From Taxillus chinensis (Eukaryota; Streptophyta; Magnoliopsida; Santalales; Loranthaceae), in NCBI GenBank assembly GCA_023512835.1, contig CM042084.1, forward strand, positions 16,316,403-16,380,402: a stretch of DNA of 64,000 nt, written 5' to 3'. This document shows, piece by piece, positions 1 through 15,639 of the stretch. The translations under genes and the position numbers were made by a program. Position 1 is the stretch's first letter. Every line of letters begins with the position of its first letter. Below the pieces are notes generated by a model, which was given only the letters and a program-made list of their open reading frames with translations, was not told where the DNA came from and ran no database searches.

Positions 1-422
1 CCCAATCCCAATCCCATCCTCCAATATTAGTGAGCTCTTACTCCTTCAACTGCCTTTGTTAAGTACATACTCATGCAATGCATCTCATCTCAAAATATTG
101 GAATCAAATGTTATATTTTAAATCATTGCACTGCCCTTTGTTTTACTTCAACTATTTTCTTTAGAATGCCAGGTTATTAGGTTTTCCTTTAGTTGCTAAC
201 AAAATTTTATTGTTATAGTATCATGTTTTCTTGTGTTCTATGTTCCAGCCATATCCCCTACATCATGTTAAAATGGCTATTCCCTTCACTCTAGATTTGA
301 TTTCTAAGTAGCTTTTGCTGTTTAGCAGCATTTTTTAAAATTTAACTCATATTTGTATAAAAGAGTGCATGCATCCTGCTATGCCTTAATTTATGAAGCT
401 TATTTATGTTTCATGTCAGTAG

Positions 423-5278
<4,856 letters not shown>

Positions 5279-7361
5279 CTTTAAAGTTTAAACCAAAGGT
5301 CAGGTGGCATTCAAATTTCCCCTTTATTTTGTGAACGGGCTGGTGTCCCTCCACTCTGCACTAATGTGATACCAGAGTAACCTGACTTTTACTTCCTTGC
5401 ATAAACTGTAAGAAGTTCTAGGGTTTTTGACCAAGTAGAATGACTTGTTTTTTTTTCTTGCTATTTCGGATTTTGAGTTTGTTTTACTGAGCCATTTTTA
5501 AATAATAATTTATGTTTTTTTCTTCTTCTTTTGGTGCTCAAAGTTGTATGCTGATGATTTCCACGCTAAGCATAGCCGAGGGACATTCACGCCTAAAAAC
5601 ATTATAAAAGTATTTTCTTTTGTCTGTGTGCATAATCTCATTCTCTGAAGTGAGCTTAAACGTCAAAATTATATTGTTCTTATAATGAAACAACTCATAG
5701 TGAGGATAGTTTGTAATTTTGGAATAATATTGGAGTGAAGGTTGATATAGCATCTTAGCTGAAGTTAAAAATTTATTTAAATTTATTGTTATAGTTTTTT
5801 GTATAGTTAATACATTGAAGATAAGTTTGAATAAAATTTTACTGTTGCATTGGAGATGCCCTTACCTGTATATATTAACTTATAAATTTAATTTTTGAAA
5901 TGCCTGCTGTAATCATCACGTCCTTCCCCAACAAACACAAGTTCTTATAACGTCCTGTCCCAACAAACATGGAAAACAATTAACAATTAAATACCTTAAA
6001 TAATTGTGTATGATTTTGATTGTTTATTGATGGAAAATAAGCAAGAAAATGAATGAATCAATGCCCAAAGTTAAATCAACAGCAGTAAACAAGTAAAATG
6101 ATCAAGGGGCTGTAACGTGATTGATTGTTGCCTTGAAAGTGATTTTGGTAGACCCAAAGGTGTAAGTCAGTCTGAATGCCGGTTGCTTCTCACAACCTCG
6201 AAAGAGAATTGCAAATTTACGCGCCTACTGTATGTCCAGCAGTCTCAATATATAATGTCTCAAAATAGAATGTTATCACACTGCAATAGAATATGCAGCA
6301 ACCAGGAGAAAGAAATGGTCTTACGAGGATCACGGAGGAGATAAAGGAGAAAATAAAGGAAAATGGTAACAATAAAAATAAAAAAGATTGAACTTAAAAT
6401 AAATAAAAATTGTCGTTTCTAACATTTATTTGTCAAGTTTTTATAAGGGATGTACTACATGGCATGTCTATAATTCTATCGCTACAAATGATAAAAAATA
6501 ATTTCGAATGTAACTATACAATTTTAACTTAATGATTTTATTTCCTGTTTTATTGTAATTGAAACTGGTTGGTTTATTTTAACTTAATAGTTTTATTTTG
6601 ATATATTAAAAAATGTCATTGTGTCCTTATAATTAGAAAGTAGTTAGTTATTGTAAACATGACATGTTCTCATGTCTAACCCTCGATTTGAAAAGAAAAT
6701 TTATTGTCCTTAGTTGAGCCAACTATGAAATTATTTAGCTCAGGATTTTTTAGTGAAGTTATTTATTAAATTCAAATGAAAAAACTATATAAAGTGGAAG
6801 CCTTCAAAAAAAAAAAAAAAAAAATACTAGGGTCATGCCCCTAAGAAAAAAAAGCGTTACACGAAATGACGAAAACAAACAAAAGATCCAAAAAACCTAC
6901 AAACAAAGACATGAACCGCTCTAGACTTTTTGATAGTCTCCTTTAAGTGTATAATAATCCCATTTACCTCAGAATTAGAGAGGGTAACTATTTCTATTGC
7001 ATAGTGAATATATCAGAAACGAAGAAACGACCACAAGAGAAGTGGCTTTTAAGAGTCGGGGGGTTAAAAAACCATGCATATCTCGAGTTTAGGCTTTATA
7101 TTTGAAAAAGAACAACAGATATAATGGTAAAATGAAATTTTAATTAGTCAATTTTTTTTAAATTTAAAAATTTATGCTTAAATAAAGCCGAACACATGTT
7201 TGGTCTACTCTAAATTCACAATTATATATAGAGTTATAGAGATAGATACCAACAATAGTACAAATGATGATGACAACAGTAAGATATTGCTTTGAATGGA
7301 TACATACAAATATATTACAAAATCATGGTATATAATCATTATAAAAAAATACAAATTGAAT
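5279..7361. other. Intergenic: lumazine synthase 3' UTR, then first copy of the RLP spacer module
   Basis: The part just after the stop is presumably 3' UTR. From about 5920 to 6780 the sequence matches the spacer module found beside other RLP copies (hallmarks 'cctgtcccaacaaaca', 'aataattgtgtatgattt', 'tagaaagtagt...attgtaaacatgacatgttc'). An 18-base A run sits near 6807. From about 6960 the conserved RLP 3' flank begins ('agagaagtggcttttaagagtcgg' aligns with the flank of the intact genes). No gene is supported. Confidence 0.5.
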
Positions 7362-8385
7362 TAACAACAAGAGCAATTCTTTGCCACAGGCTATCTATTG
7401 ACTTGAAATTTAGACTAATTTCTAAGACTGATGAAGATCAAAAGAAACCATACGATCCAAAATCCTACAATGAATCCAATAGCCATACTCACACAAACTC
7501 CATTAACTTTCACTCCAATCTTTATTTTTTTTTGTTGACTTGTAAATTCAATCAATGAGCTTGAATTGTTGCAATTGTTAGGGAGTGGAGATCCACAAAG
7601 TTTATTCTCACTAAAACTAAGGGCGGAAAGCCTTTGAAGTTGAGGTCCCATTGGCATTTTCCCTACCAAGTGAGTATTTGATAAGTTCAACAACTTAGGA
7701 ATGTCAAATCAGAAATGCTGGAGGAATTTGACTTGAAATTTCGTTTCTAAAAACATTAATGGATTCTATCAATTTCATTGCGCTAGTATCACGTGGAATC
7801 TCTCCAACCAAAAATTGTTTGATAGATTCAAGGATTGCAAGCCTGCAAAACTTGTCAATTCAGTTGAAATGAATCATGTTAAATTATTATTTAAAAGATC
7901 CATTGCTGTCATGAGTTCAAGATTATTAGTGTATACCCAAATGTTTCCCTTTGTAACGACAAATGATTGGATCACTTGTTGCATTAATGAGTATTATACG
8001 ATTTGCTAAACTTGAGTTTGGGGGAGTAATCATGATTGTAAAGTTATTGAAGCATCTTGGGATAGTTTCGAAGAGGTTGTTATGAGTAAGGTTGAATAAT
8101 TAAAGGTATTTCAACATGCACAAGTTATTTGGAATGTGACCATGAAACTTGTTTGAACACATAGTATGAGTATATTCGTGAGTGCAAGCCTCTCTCCAAA
8201 CAAACATGGGATGTTATCCTCAAGATTATTTTCCCCAAAGGTAGATAATCTTTAGTATTGTATAGTTTTTAAGAGAAGTGGGAATTTATCTGTGGAGATG
8301 GTTCTCATGTAAACGCAAGGACTGAATACCTTCAATATGTCCAATGGACCTTGAAACATTACCCACAAATGCTCTAGCTGAAGAT
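7362..8385 (-). pseudogene. RLP 3'-end fragment (pseudogene)
   Basis: Minus-strand text matches the last third of the intact RLPs. The longest open piece (7693 down to 7415) reads LSNTHLVGKMPMGPQLQRLS, then GNKLCGSPLPNNC-like residues (here ENKLCGSPLPNNC) and a membrane span ending FIVGFWIVWFLLIF. Upstream matches continue to about 8380 (equivalents of the DLSNNNLTGFIP and GNIWVYT regions), broken by frameshifts and small deletions. Similarity ends in 'acccacaaatgct', after which a different repeat begins. No start, signal peptide or N-terminal LRRs remain, so this cannot make a receptor. The preserved 3' flank shows it was once a full tandem copy. Confidence 0.85.
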
Positions 8386-8404
8386 CATTTTATACCTTCA
8401 ATAT

Positions 8405-8665
8405 GTGAAAATTCTCTGTCCATTTATGGTTCGCCTGTTTAAATGAGTTTTGAAAGTTGAATTTGTCATTGGGATTTTTGTCGTGTGTATATTCTGATTC
8501 ATAAAGTCTCTAGCTGAAGATCCATATTACTATCCAAAATTACGGTTGGTCATTGGTTACGGTCTATAACTTTACCCAGAACAATAAGGTTTTCTTTTTA
8601 AATTTATTTGTAGTTACACGGCTTTGGTGGCTGTCTGTTTAGTATAGTTTCTGCTTTGGTTTCCT
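8405..8665 (+). repeat. Dispersed direct repeat, copy 1 (partner 19567-19803)
   Basis: Starts 'gtgaaaattctctgtccatt' and runs nearly identically with 19567 onward through 'ggtggctgtctgtttagtat'. It abuts the RLP fragment here and an unassigned GC-rich segment at the other copy. Neither copy encodes a recognisable protein. Confidence 0.8.
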
Positions 8666-9946
8666 TAAGTTCGGTTTTGGTTTTATTTTATCTCCGTGCC
8701 ACGGTTTGGGTTTTGGCTTCTATGTAGGAACCTTAATCTTCAATCATTATTTCAATTAAGTGATCTGTGTTTTAATATTTTTTCATCTGTATTTTTTCAT
8801 CTCGGTTTTGCGTTTTGTTTGGTCTCTGCTCTCTGTGGTTAGGCATGTGTGGTTTTTCTATCCCTGTTTTGCAGGACTTGATCGGCATCTTTCATTTCGT
8901 TTTTATGTTTTTTAGTTCTCATTTTGTAGTTTCACAGGAAATGAGTGAAAAAAAAGAAGAGAAAGGTGAGGTGGAAATTTTTTTATTTGGATATTTTTTT
9001 TTATTGTATCTCTCACACACTTTCGTCGAAAATCAAAATATGTTTTTCTTTTGTATGATTTTTTTAATTGAAATGTTTTCCTAAAAAAAGAGTTTTTCTT
9101 AATTTTTTTTCTCTAAAATAAAAAACAAAATGTTTTCTTTAAAATAAACACAAAAACAATCAAAAACATTTTTTTACCTTTAAAAACCCAAAAATGCTTT
9201 TATTGAAACCAAAACAAAATTATATCGAAAAGGCACTGTGCGAGTAATAATTTTTTCCCATGAGTAATAACTCTTGTCGCATATACCATTTCTTTTTGGT
9301 GACTAATTGCATTTTAAAACCAGTTGATGATGACAAAATTATATTGAAAATGCATTGTGGGAGTAATAACTTCATAATAGCTAACAAAAGCACCAGACCC
9401 AAAAGCACAACATTCCCTGCGCAATATACACAAGTAGCCAAAATATCGACAGAAAATTAAGTAGCACAAAAAGACATTAATAAATAGTTGTCTGTTTCTC
9501 GTCCAATAGTTTAGGTCCAACAAGGAAAACGTAACGTCATCAAAAAAATACAAGTCATGGGGTGAAGAAAAAAGTGTTGATATTGCCCGCATAATTAGAG
9601 AGCGTAACTATTTATTTCTATTGCATGGTGAATATCAGAAACAAACAGACGAGGTGAGAAGAGAGACGAGAGCGGCGTTTATCGGAGTAGGGGGTAAAAA
9701 GCGCGCATGTCTCGACCAACTAATATAATGGCAAATTGAAGTTTTAATTAGTTAATTGTTTTTTTTTTGAAAAATAAAAATGAAGGGTAAAATAAAGCCA
9801 ACACATGTTTGGTCTACCCAGAGCACTCCTTAGATACAGATAATAGCACAAACGATACATATTGCTTTGAACCAACAACTTATACAAATTTCTTTTAAAA
9901 TCATGACATATAATCATTGTCCAAAAGAAAAAAACTGCAAATTGAA
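8666..9946. other. Intergenic, including conserved 3' flank of RLP copy 1
   Basis: 8666-9200 is T-rich and featureless to my reading. From about 9230 it becomes the flank shared downstream of the RLP genes: 'ttccctgcgcaatatacaca', 'attgcccgcataattagaga', 'gagaagagagacgagagcgg' and 'aataaagccaacacatgttt', in the same order as at 20480, 32830 and 55080. The final 150 bases before the gene end are probably RLP 3' UTR. Confidence 0.5.
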
Positions 9947-12900
9947 TTAACAACAAGAAGCAATTCTTTGCCGCAAGCTATCTATTGAAGTGAAATAGAC
10001 TCTGAAAATCAAAGGAAACCACACAATCCAAAATCCAACGATGAATCCAATGACCATACTTACATAAACTCCTCCCATTGCCACTCTATCCTTTACTTTT
10101 CCTTGTTGAGTTGTAAATTCCATCAATGAACTTAAATTGCTGCAATTGTTGGGGAGTGGGGATCCACAGAGTTTATTCCCAGTAAAACCAGAGGCGGGAA
10201 GCCTTTGAAGTTGAGGTCCCATTGGTATTTTTCCCACCAAGTGATTATTTGATAAGTTCAACCAACTTAGAAATGTCAAATCAGAAATGCTTGGAGGAAT
10301 TTGGCCTGAAATCTCATTTCCAGATACATCAATAGATTCTATCAATCTCATTGCACCAATATCATGGGGAATTTGTCCAACCAAAAAATTATTTGATAGA
10401 TTCAAGGATCGCAAGCCAGTAAGACTTGTTAATTCGGTTGGAATGAATCCTGTTAAATTGTTGTTGGAAAGATCCATTGCTGTCATGAGTCCAAGATTGT
10501 TGGTGTATACCCAAATGTTGCCCTTTGTGACCACAAATGCATCCTCCGTGATTGCATCATTTCTTGGTACTTCCCTAAAGAGCATTAAATGATCTATTAA
10601 ACTTGAGTTTGGGGGAGTAATCATAGCCGTAAAGTTGTTGAAGCATCTTGGGATAGTTCCGGAAAGGCTATTCTGAGCAAGGTCCAATAATTGAAGGTCT
10701 TTCATGCCACACAGGTGATTCGGAATGTGACCATGAAACTTGTTTGAGCGGAGTATAAGTATATGCATGAGTGCAAGCCTCTCCCCAAACCAACTTGGAA
10801 TGTTACCCACAAGATTATTTTCCCCAAGGTTGACAATCTTTAGCATTGTACAATTCATAAGAGAAGTCGGAACTTCTCCTTCGAGATGGTTTTTGCGTAA
10901 ATGCAAGGATTGAAGATGTTCAATATGTCCAATGGAACGTGGAATATTACCCACAAATCTGTTACTTTCAAGGTTTAAAATTTGCAAATTGGACCAACTC
11001 ATCCAACAATCGGGAATTTTTCCGGATAAATAATTGCCTCGAAGATTAAGGTATGCCAAAAACTTGAACACATGTGGTTTGTGGCATAGAAAGTTTGAAA
11101 TGGAACCAGAAAATGAATTATTAGAGATATCTAATTTAACTAGATCCAAAGGAGATGTAGGTAGAGTACCACCTAGCTGGTTGGAAGACAGGTCAATGGC
11201 ACTTGGTTGGTTCAAATTAAAAGGCATAACAGATGGAAGATTTTTTAGGTGTCCATGGATTTGATTGTGAGAGAGATTATAATAGTGGCAGCGAGGAAAA
11301 GAGATCCAAAACCAATTAGGAATTGAGCTCGATATTCCTACATTAGACATTCGCAGTTCTCTCAAGGACTTCTGAGATTGAAGCCATGATGGGAACAGAG
11401 GTCCTATGTGCCAAAAATCTAGATGAAGAAGCATGAGCTGGAAAGGAGGAAGCCATTCTGGACTTACAATCAAACTCAATTCGTTTCCACTAGCATCTAA
11501 AGTTGTCAAGTTGGTGAGACTGGCAAAGTGGAGTTCGGTAACAACTCCCTTCATTGGGTTGTCGTAGGTGCTTATTTCTACAAGGTTTACAAGTTGTCCA
11601 AAAGATGAAGGAAGAGTGCCATTCAGTTTATTTTCTCCCACCAGAAAGTCTTTTAATGAGGACAATCTTCCTATGGACTCTGGGATAGGGCCATTCAATT
11701 TGTTATCCCCCAAATTCAGTACTTCTATCGAAGATAAATTACCAATGGAGTCTGGAATGGGGCCATGGAGTTCATTATAGCTGAGATGTAGTTGTGTCAA
11801 AGATGATAAATTACCAATGGAGTCTGGAATGGGGCCATGGAGTTCATTATAGCTGAGATCTAGTTCTTTCAAAGATGATAAATTACCAATGGAGTCTGGA
11901 ATGGGGCCATGGAGTTCATTATAGCTGAGATATAGTTCTTTCAAAGATGATAAATTTCCGATGGACTCGGGGATGGGGCCAGACAATGAGTTTTGTGAAA
12001 GGGCAAGGCTAGTCAATTTTTTTAGGTTTGTGTGTTGGTCAATGAGGTCCGAAAGGTTGCAACTAAATTCATTGCCCAACAGTCCAAGGACCTGGAGATG
12101 ATTAAAATCAAACAGCCGATGGGCAATGCTGCAATTAAATAGATTTCCAGACAGATCAAGGACTCTAAGACGGGTCATGTTCCGGAGACCGACCGGGATC
12201 GGACCCGTGAAACTATTGGAAGACAGATCAAGGTCTCTAAGACGGGTCATGTTCCGGAGACCGACTGGGATCGGACCCGTGAAACTATTGTCAGACAGAT
12301 CAAGGACTCTAAGACGGGTCAAGTCCCAGAGACCGACTGAGATCGGACCCGTGAAACTATTCCGAGACAGATGAAGGACTCTAAGACGGGTCAAGTCCCG
12401 GAGACCAACTGGGATCGGACCCGTGAAACTATTGGAAGATAGAGAAAGGGAAGTGAGGCCAGGCAGTCTACTAAAAATCCATTCAGGTATTGAAGGGAAG
12501 GAATTGTGGGAAAGATCGAGGGTGGAAAGAGACGAAAAGTTAAGGGGGGGTGGGGAGGGAGTTTCCCGATTGAGGAGATAACAGTCAGAGAGGAGTAGGC
12601 GTTGTAAGGAGGGAAGTGTGTTTGTGGCGTGAACCCAATCATTTGCTGCGTTAAGATTTGTCCAACTCAAATCAAGGTGCTGCAGTGAAGACATACCTGA
12701 CACCCACCCAAGACTCTCGCTCTTCAATTCACCGGAGTTAAGTCCGAGATCGAGATATCGCAAACAGGAGAGATTCCCAAGTTGATGTGGAATAGTTCCC
12801 CCAAAGCCACCATCGGAGAGGTTTAGATATCTTAAATTTTTCAAAGAACCCAAAAAGGAGGGGATTCCAATCCCACCGAAGCAGTTGCCACTGAGGTCCA

Positions 12901-13252
12901 AATAGGTGAGATGCTTTAAGTCGAGGAGTGAAGGATTGAGCTCACCTCCCAACCCCGTCTTGATCTCATAGCAATCGCAATTAATGAGGCAGGGAAGGCG
13001 GAGGTGAAGAACGTGACCGGTGGAGTTGTGGCAGGCAACGCCATGCCACAGGCAGCAGTCGGCGCCACGGGGGTCCATCACCCAGGAGGAGAGTATGTTG
13101 GAGGGATCGGTGAGGTCACTCTTGAATTTCAGTAGGGCTTCCCTCTCGCTGGGAATGCAAAGGGCGAGAGAAGAAGAGGCAGTGGATATGGCAAGGACCA
13201 ATAAGCAAAGAGGTACACTATTATTGAGACTGCTCATGATCCCCCGCATCAT
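9947..13252 (-). CDS. LRR receptor-like protein (RLP copy 1), intact
   Basis: One uninterrupted intronless frame of 1101 residues. I start at the first in-frame ATG (13252); codons upstream lack ATG, and the ATG used by paralogues (MINNQ) is frameshifted here into a three-codon uORF. Layout: signal peptide about 1-30 (core [18 protein letters not shown]); LRRNT cap from [16 protein letters not shown] to CCLWHGVAC; about thirty extracellular LRRs; a non-LRR island near the EDAFVVTKGNIWVYTNN stretch; final LRRs with the family block DLSNNNLTGFIPTELTSL; LCGSPLPNNC cap; one membrane span (VSMVIGFIVGFWIVWFPLIF); an 18-residue tail. No kinase. The closest class I know is Cf-9/HcrVf/EIX2 RLPs, surface immune receptors that signal through SOBIR1/BAK1-type kinases. 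The tail lacks the SKSW segment found in copy 3. Ligand unknown. Confidence 0.93.
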   Translation of the reverse strand: MMRGIMSSLNNSVPLCLLVLAISTASSSLALCIPSEREALLKFKSDLTDPSNILSSWVMDPRGADCCLWHGVACHNSTGHVLHLRLPCLINCDCYEIKTGLGGELNPSLLDLKHLTYLDLSGNCFGGIGIPSFLGSLKNLRYLNLSDGGFGGTIPHQLGNLSCLRYLDLGLNSGELKSESLGWVSGMSSLQHLDLSWTNLNAANDWVHATNTLPSLQRLLLSDCYLLNRETPSPPPLNFSSLSTLDLSHNSFPSIPEWIFSRLPGLTSLSLSSNSFTGPIPVGLRDLTRLRVLHLSRNSFTGPISVGLWDLTRLRVLDLSDNSFTGPIPVGLRNMTRLRDLDLSSNSFTGPIPVGLRNMTRLRVLDLSGNLFNCSIAHRLFDFNHLQVLGLLGNEFSCNLSDLIDQHTNLKKLTSLALSQNSLSGPIPESIGNLSSLKELYLSYNELHGPIPDSIGNLSSLKELDLSYNELHGPIPDSIGNLSSLTQLHLSYNELHGPIPDSIGNLSSIEVLNLGDNKLNGPIPESIGRLSSLKDFLVGENKLNGTLPSSFGQLVNLVEISTYDNPMKGVVTELHFASLTNLTTLDASGNELSLIVSPEWLPPFQLMLLHLDFWHIGPLFPSWLQSQKSLRELRMSNVGISSSIPNWFWISFPRCHYYNLSHNQIHGHLKNLPSVMPFNLNQPSAIDLSSNQLGGTLPTSPLDLVKLDISNNSFSGSISNFLCHKPHVFKFLAYLNLRGNYLSGKIPDCWMSWSNLQILNLESNRFVGNIPRSIGHIEHLQSLHLRKNHLEGEVPTSLMNCTMLKIVNLGENNLVGNIPSWFGERLALMHILILRSNKFHGHIPNHLCGMKDLQLLDLAQNSLSGTIPRCFNNFTAMITPPNSSLIDHLMLFREVPRNDAITEDAFVVTKGNIWVYTNNLGLMTAMDLSNNNLTGFIPTELTSLTGLRSLNLSNNFLVGQIPHDIGAMRLIESIDVSGNEISGQIPPSISDLTFLSWLNLSNNHLVGKIPMGPQLQRLPASGFTGNKLCGSPLPNNCSNLSSLMEFTTQQGKVKDRVAMGGVYVSMVIGFIVGFWIVWFPLIFRVYFTSIDSLRQRIASCC

Positions 13253-13265
13253 GAGAGATTGATTA

Positions 13266-13277
13266 CTAATCAATCAT
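13266..13277 (-). promoter_or_regulatory. Three-codon upstream ORF of RLP copy 1
   Basis: ATG ATT GAT TAG lies on the minus strand, 13 bases before the main ATG at 13252. Paralogues read ATGATTAATAATCAA here and use it as the start. Copy 1 has extra bases that close the frame at once. Confidence 0.6.
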
Positions 13278-13350
13278 ATGGGTAAGGAAAGGCTGTTTGC
13301 TTGTTTTGTGAAATGTTTTAGCTATGAAGGGAACTAGCCGTAGTCCCATC

Positions 13351-13358
13351 TATTTATG
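13351..13358 (-). promoter_or_regulatory. TATA-box candidate of RLP copy 1
   Basis: Minus-strand CATAAATA, about 100 bases upstream of the start. The surrounding sequence (catgcaaggccataaatag) is shared with the other RLP copies, where the box reads TATAAATA. Confidence 0.5.
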
Positions 13359-14743
13359 GCCTTGCATGTGAATTTTGTGAAGTCTTCTAATAATTGACTT
13401 TTTATTTTCTTTCCACCGTCGGCATCCAACAAATTCAACAACCTGAAAATTGTAAACATGACTTCACAATAGAAGAAATAATGTGCCGACATTTATTCTA
13501 GCTTGATGGTCCGGTACAATACAGATTTATGATTTCAAAAAATGAAAACGCCACATGTAACTCAGTAGAAAAACACCACATCTCATCTGTATCGTGTGAG
13601 CTCACCCTTCGAGCGCAAGATACTTATTGCCATTTTAAAAGATGCCTCCCAAGATTTTAATATGATATCATTAAAAAATTCCCAAAACAAAATTATGAAT
13701 AAGTCGGTGGATCAAATGGTTAAAGACATATGCGTACTGGTAACTCCCTTTTCTTTTATATTTTCAATTGATTCCTCGAGAAATCATTATGGTATAAGAT
13801 ATAGTAAGACGTCTTCATCATGTCACGTCTTTTTTTTTTTCCCAAAGTCCTGCCCCCATTTACGGGATAACAATAAAGTGAAACAAACAAAGACCAGACT
13901 TTTCTTCTTCTTCTCACATCCGCACATTTCTTGAATCCGCAGTATTCGTCACGTCTGGAGTATATCACAAGTTCTTTATTATAAAGTCCTGCCCCAACAA
14001 ACACGGAAAACAACGACCAATTAATTACCATAAATAATTGTGTATGATTTTGATTGGTTATTCGTCTGATCCCCCCATGGATGAATACGGAAATTTCTTC
14101 ACAAGTTCTTTAGTGGTTTCATTTTTATATATTAAAAAAAGTCACTGTGTCCTCTCATATATATTGTCTTACCTCAATTTTGTCTTATCATTTATTGACC
14201 TCTGTTTTTATTCTATCCTATATATTTTATTTTATTTTGTTTTGTTTTATGTTTGTATAGGTCAATAAATGGTCGTGCCCGTCGCTCCAAGATTTGATAA
14301 CTTTTTTCAATGAGTATGGTAAATAATGAACCCGAAATTTACTTGAAATGAGAAAGAAAGATCAAACACGTTTTTGGTTGCCACAACTATTTTTGGTAAG
14401 GAAAGGAAGGTGAAGTTTAGAATTCACCGACTATGCTAGGGGCGGGGACATGACATGTTTTCCTTACCAAAGATGGGGATGGAACAACCAAAAACTCATC
14501 CCGTCTTGCACCATTACCATCTCTAAAGATGGGGGTGGGGGATCGGCACTGGGGAAGCGTGACAGTGGTGGAGGCAGTGTTTGATTTTCTTGAGTTTTGA
14601 CTCGTTGGAGGTTTAGGGGACCTTAAGGGGAACCCATTGGAATGGAAATGATAGTTTTGGTGGTTAATTGAGATTTATTAGAATCTCTTAAATTATTAAC
14701 TGAATTTAAAATGGCCAAGCTAGATAAAGTTTAAATTTCACTA
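13359..14743. other. Spacer upstream of RLP copy 1
   Basis: Contains the RLP upstream region (to about 13600, closely matched at 36900-37070 and 58800-58960), then the module 'tcttgaatccgcagtattcg' / 'tcctgccccaacaaacacgg' (about 13930-14010), then a T-rich stretch shared with 38000-38260 and 59880-60010. From about 14319 to 14743 the sequence is absent from the two other copies of this stretch, so it is an insertion here or a deletion there. No gene is supported. Confidence 0.5.
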
Positions 14744-15236
14744 GGACTCGATCCTGAGTGATAGAAAGAAACTAGAAGCACATCACAATTGAGCCGGCTG
14801 GCAGTCCTGATGCAACTCAGATGGTAGATGACACAGTCACACAGTTCTGCTACTGCAAGTCCTACGTAAATATCTCAGCCTACAAGTTACTTATATGAAG
14901 TACTACTCGAAAAAAAAACACTTTTATTAATCGGTCTGCCAACCTCACCACCACTGGCAGCTTCAGACATTCAAATAGTGAATGACGCACCAATTTCTGG
15001 GCATGGCAATCACGATAGAACAATACAGCATAACAATGCAGAAACTAGTAGTTAATATCCCAAAGAAGCAGAATAAAAGTGGGCTTTCTAGTGGCATAGA
15101 AGCAGCATAACATATACGTTATGCTGCTACTTAATTGGGTTTTCTTCAAGCATAGAGGCCACTGTTGTGAAACAATTCCAAATCTAGAGGCTTTGGAAGA
15201 CCACCAGGTGACATTTAGACGATCTTATAGAAGCTG
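14744..15236 (-). repeat. Duplicated segment D, copy 1 (partner 60035-60505); possible 3' end of an unknown minus-strand gene
   Basis: From 'ggactcgatcctgagtgata' to 'cgatcttatagaa' this matches 60035-60505 with few differences. The first 50 bases also occur at 38275. On the minus strand, just beyond the duplicated edge, a short frame ends MSNTDLTSFYKIV and stop, which looks like a terminal exon followed by a 3' UTR. I do not recognise that C-terminus and found no upstream exons, so the gene idea is weak. Confidence 0.55.
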
Positions 15237-15639
15237 GTCAGATCAGTGTTACTCATTATTTTCTTGTTAATGAGAGCCTTTTCAAAATAAAATTTAAAAT
15301 TAAAAACAATAAACAGTTCTGCTCAATACTTATGTTTGTTGCTTTCCAATACTTTAATTGCAGTAATTACTTATAATCTGAGACCTGTGGTAAGTTTTTC
15401 TTCTCAATACATAAAAGATAATTGACACCCGCAGGCAGGCAGGTAAGTATAAAATTTAAATCTGCTACATGCATTATGCATTATGCATTATCGATCGGGT
15501 GCACTCAACAAACAAACAGCATTTAAATTTCGCGTTAATTATCAGGGTCTACATTGTATACCTAATCATGCTTTTTGTTGCAACTATTTTTACAGTGTAC
15601 ATTTGATAGTGCATTAAAAAATGATTAAATTAGTCTCTA

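Noticed and set aside
1..422. An additional upstream exon of lumazine synthase
   Set aside because: I looked for the preceding conserved text before the IRGDT exon and saw only AT-rich intron.
11034..12374. Plus-strand open frames opposite the RLP genes (also at 20-24, 34-36, 41-43 and 55-58 kb)
   Set aside because: They are antisense shadows of the LRR coding sequence; their repeats mirror the LRR period.
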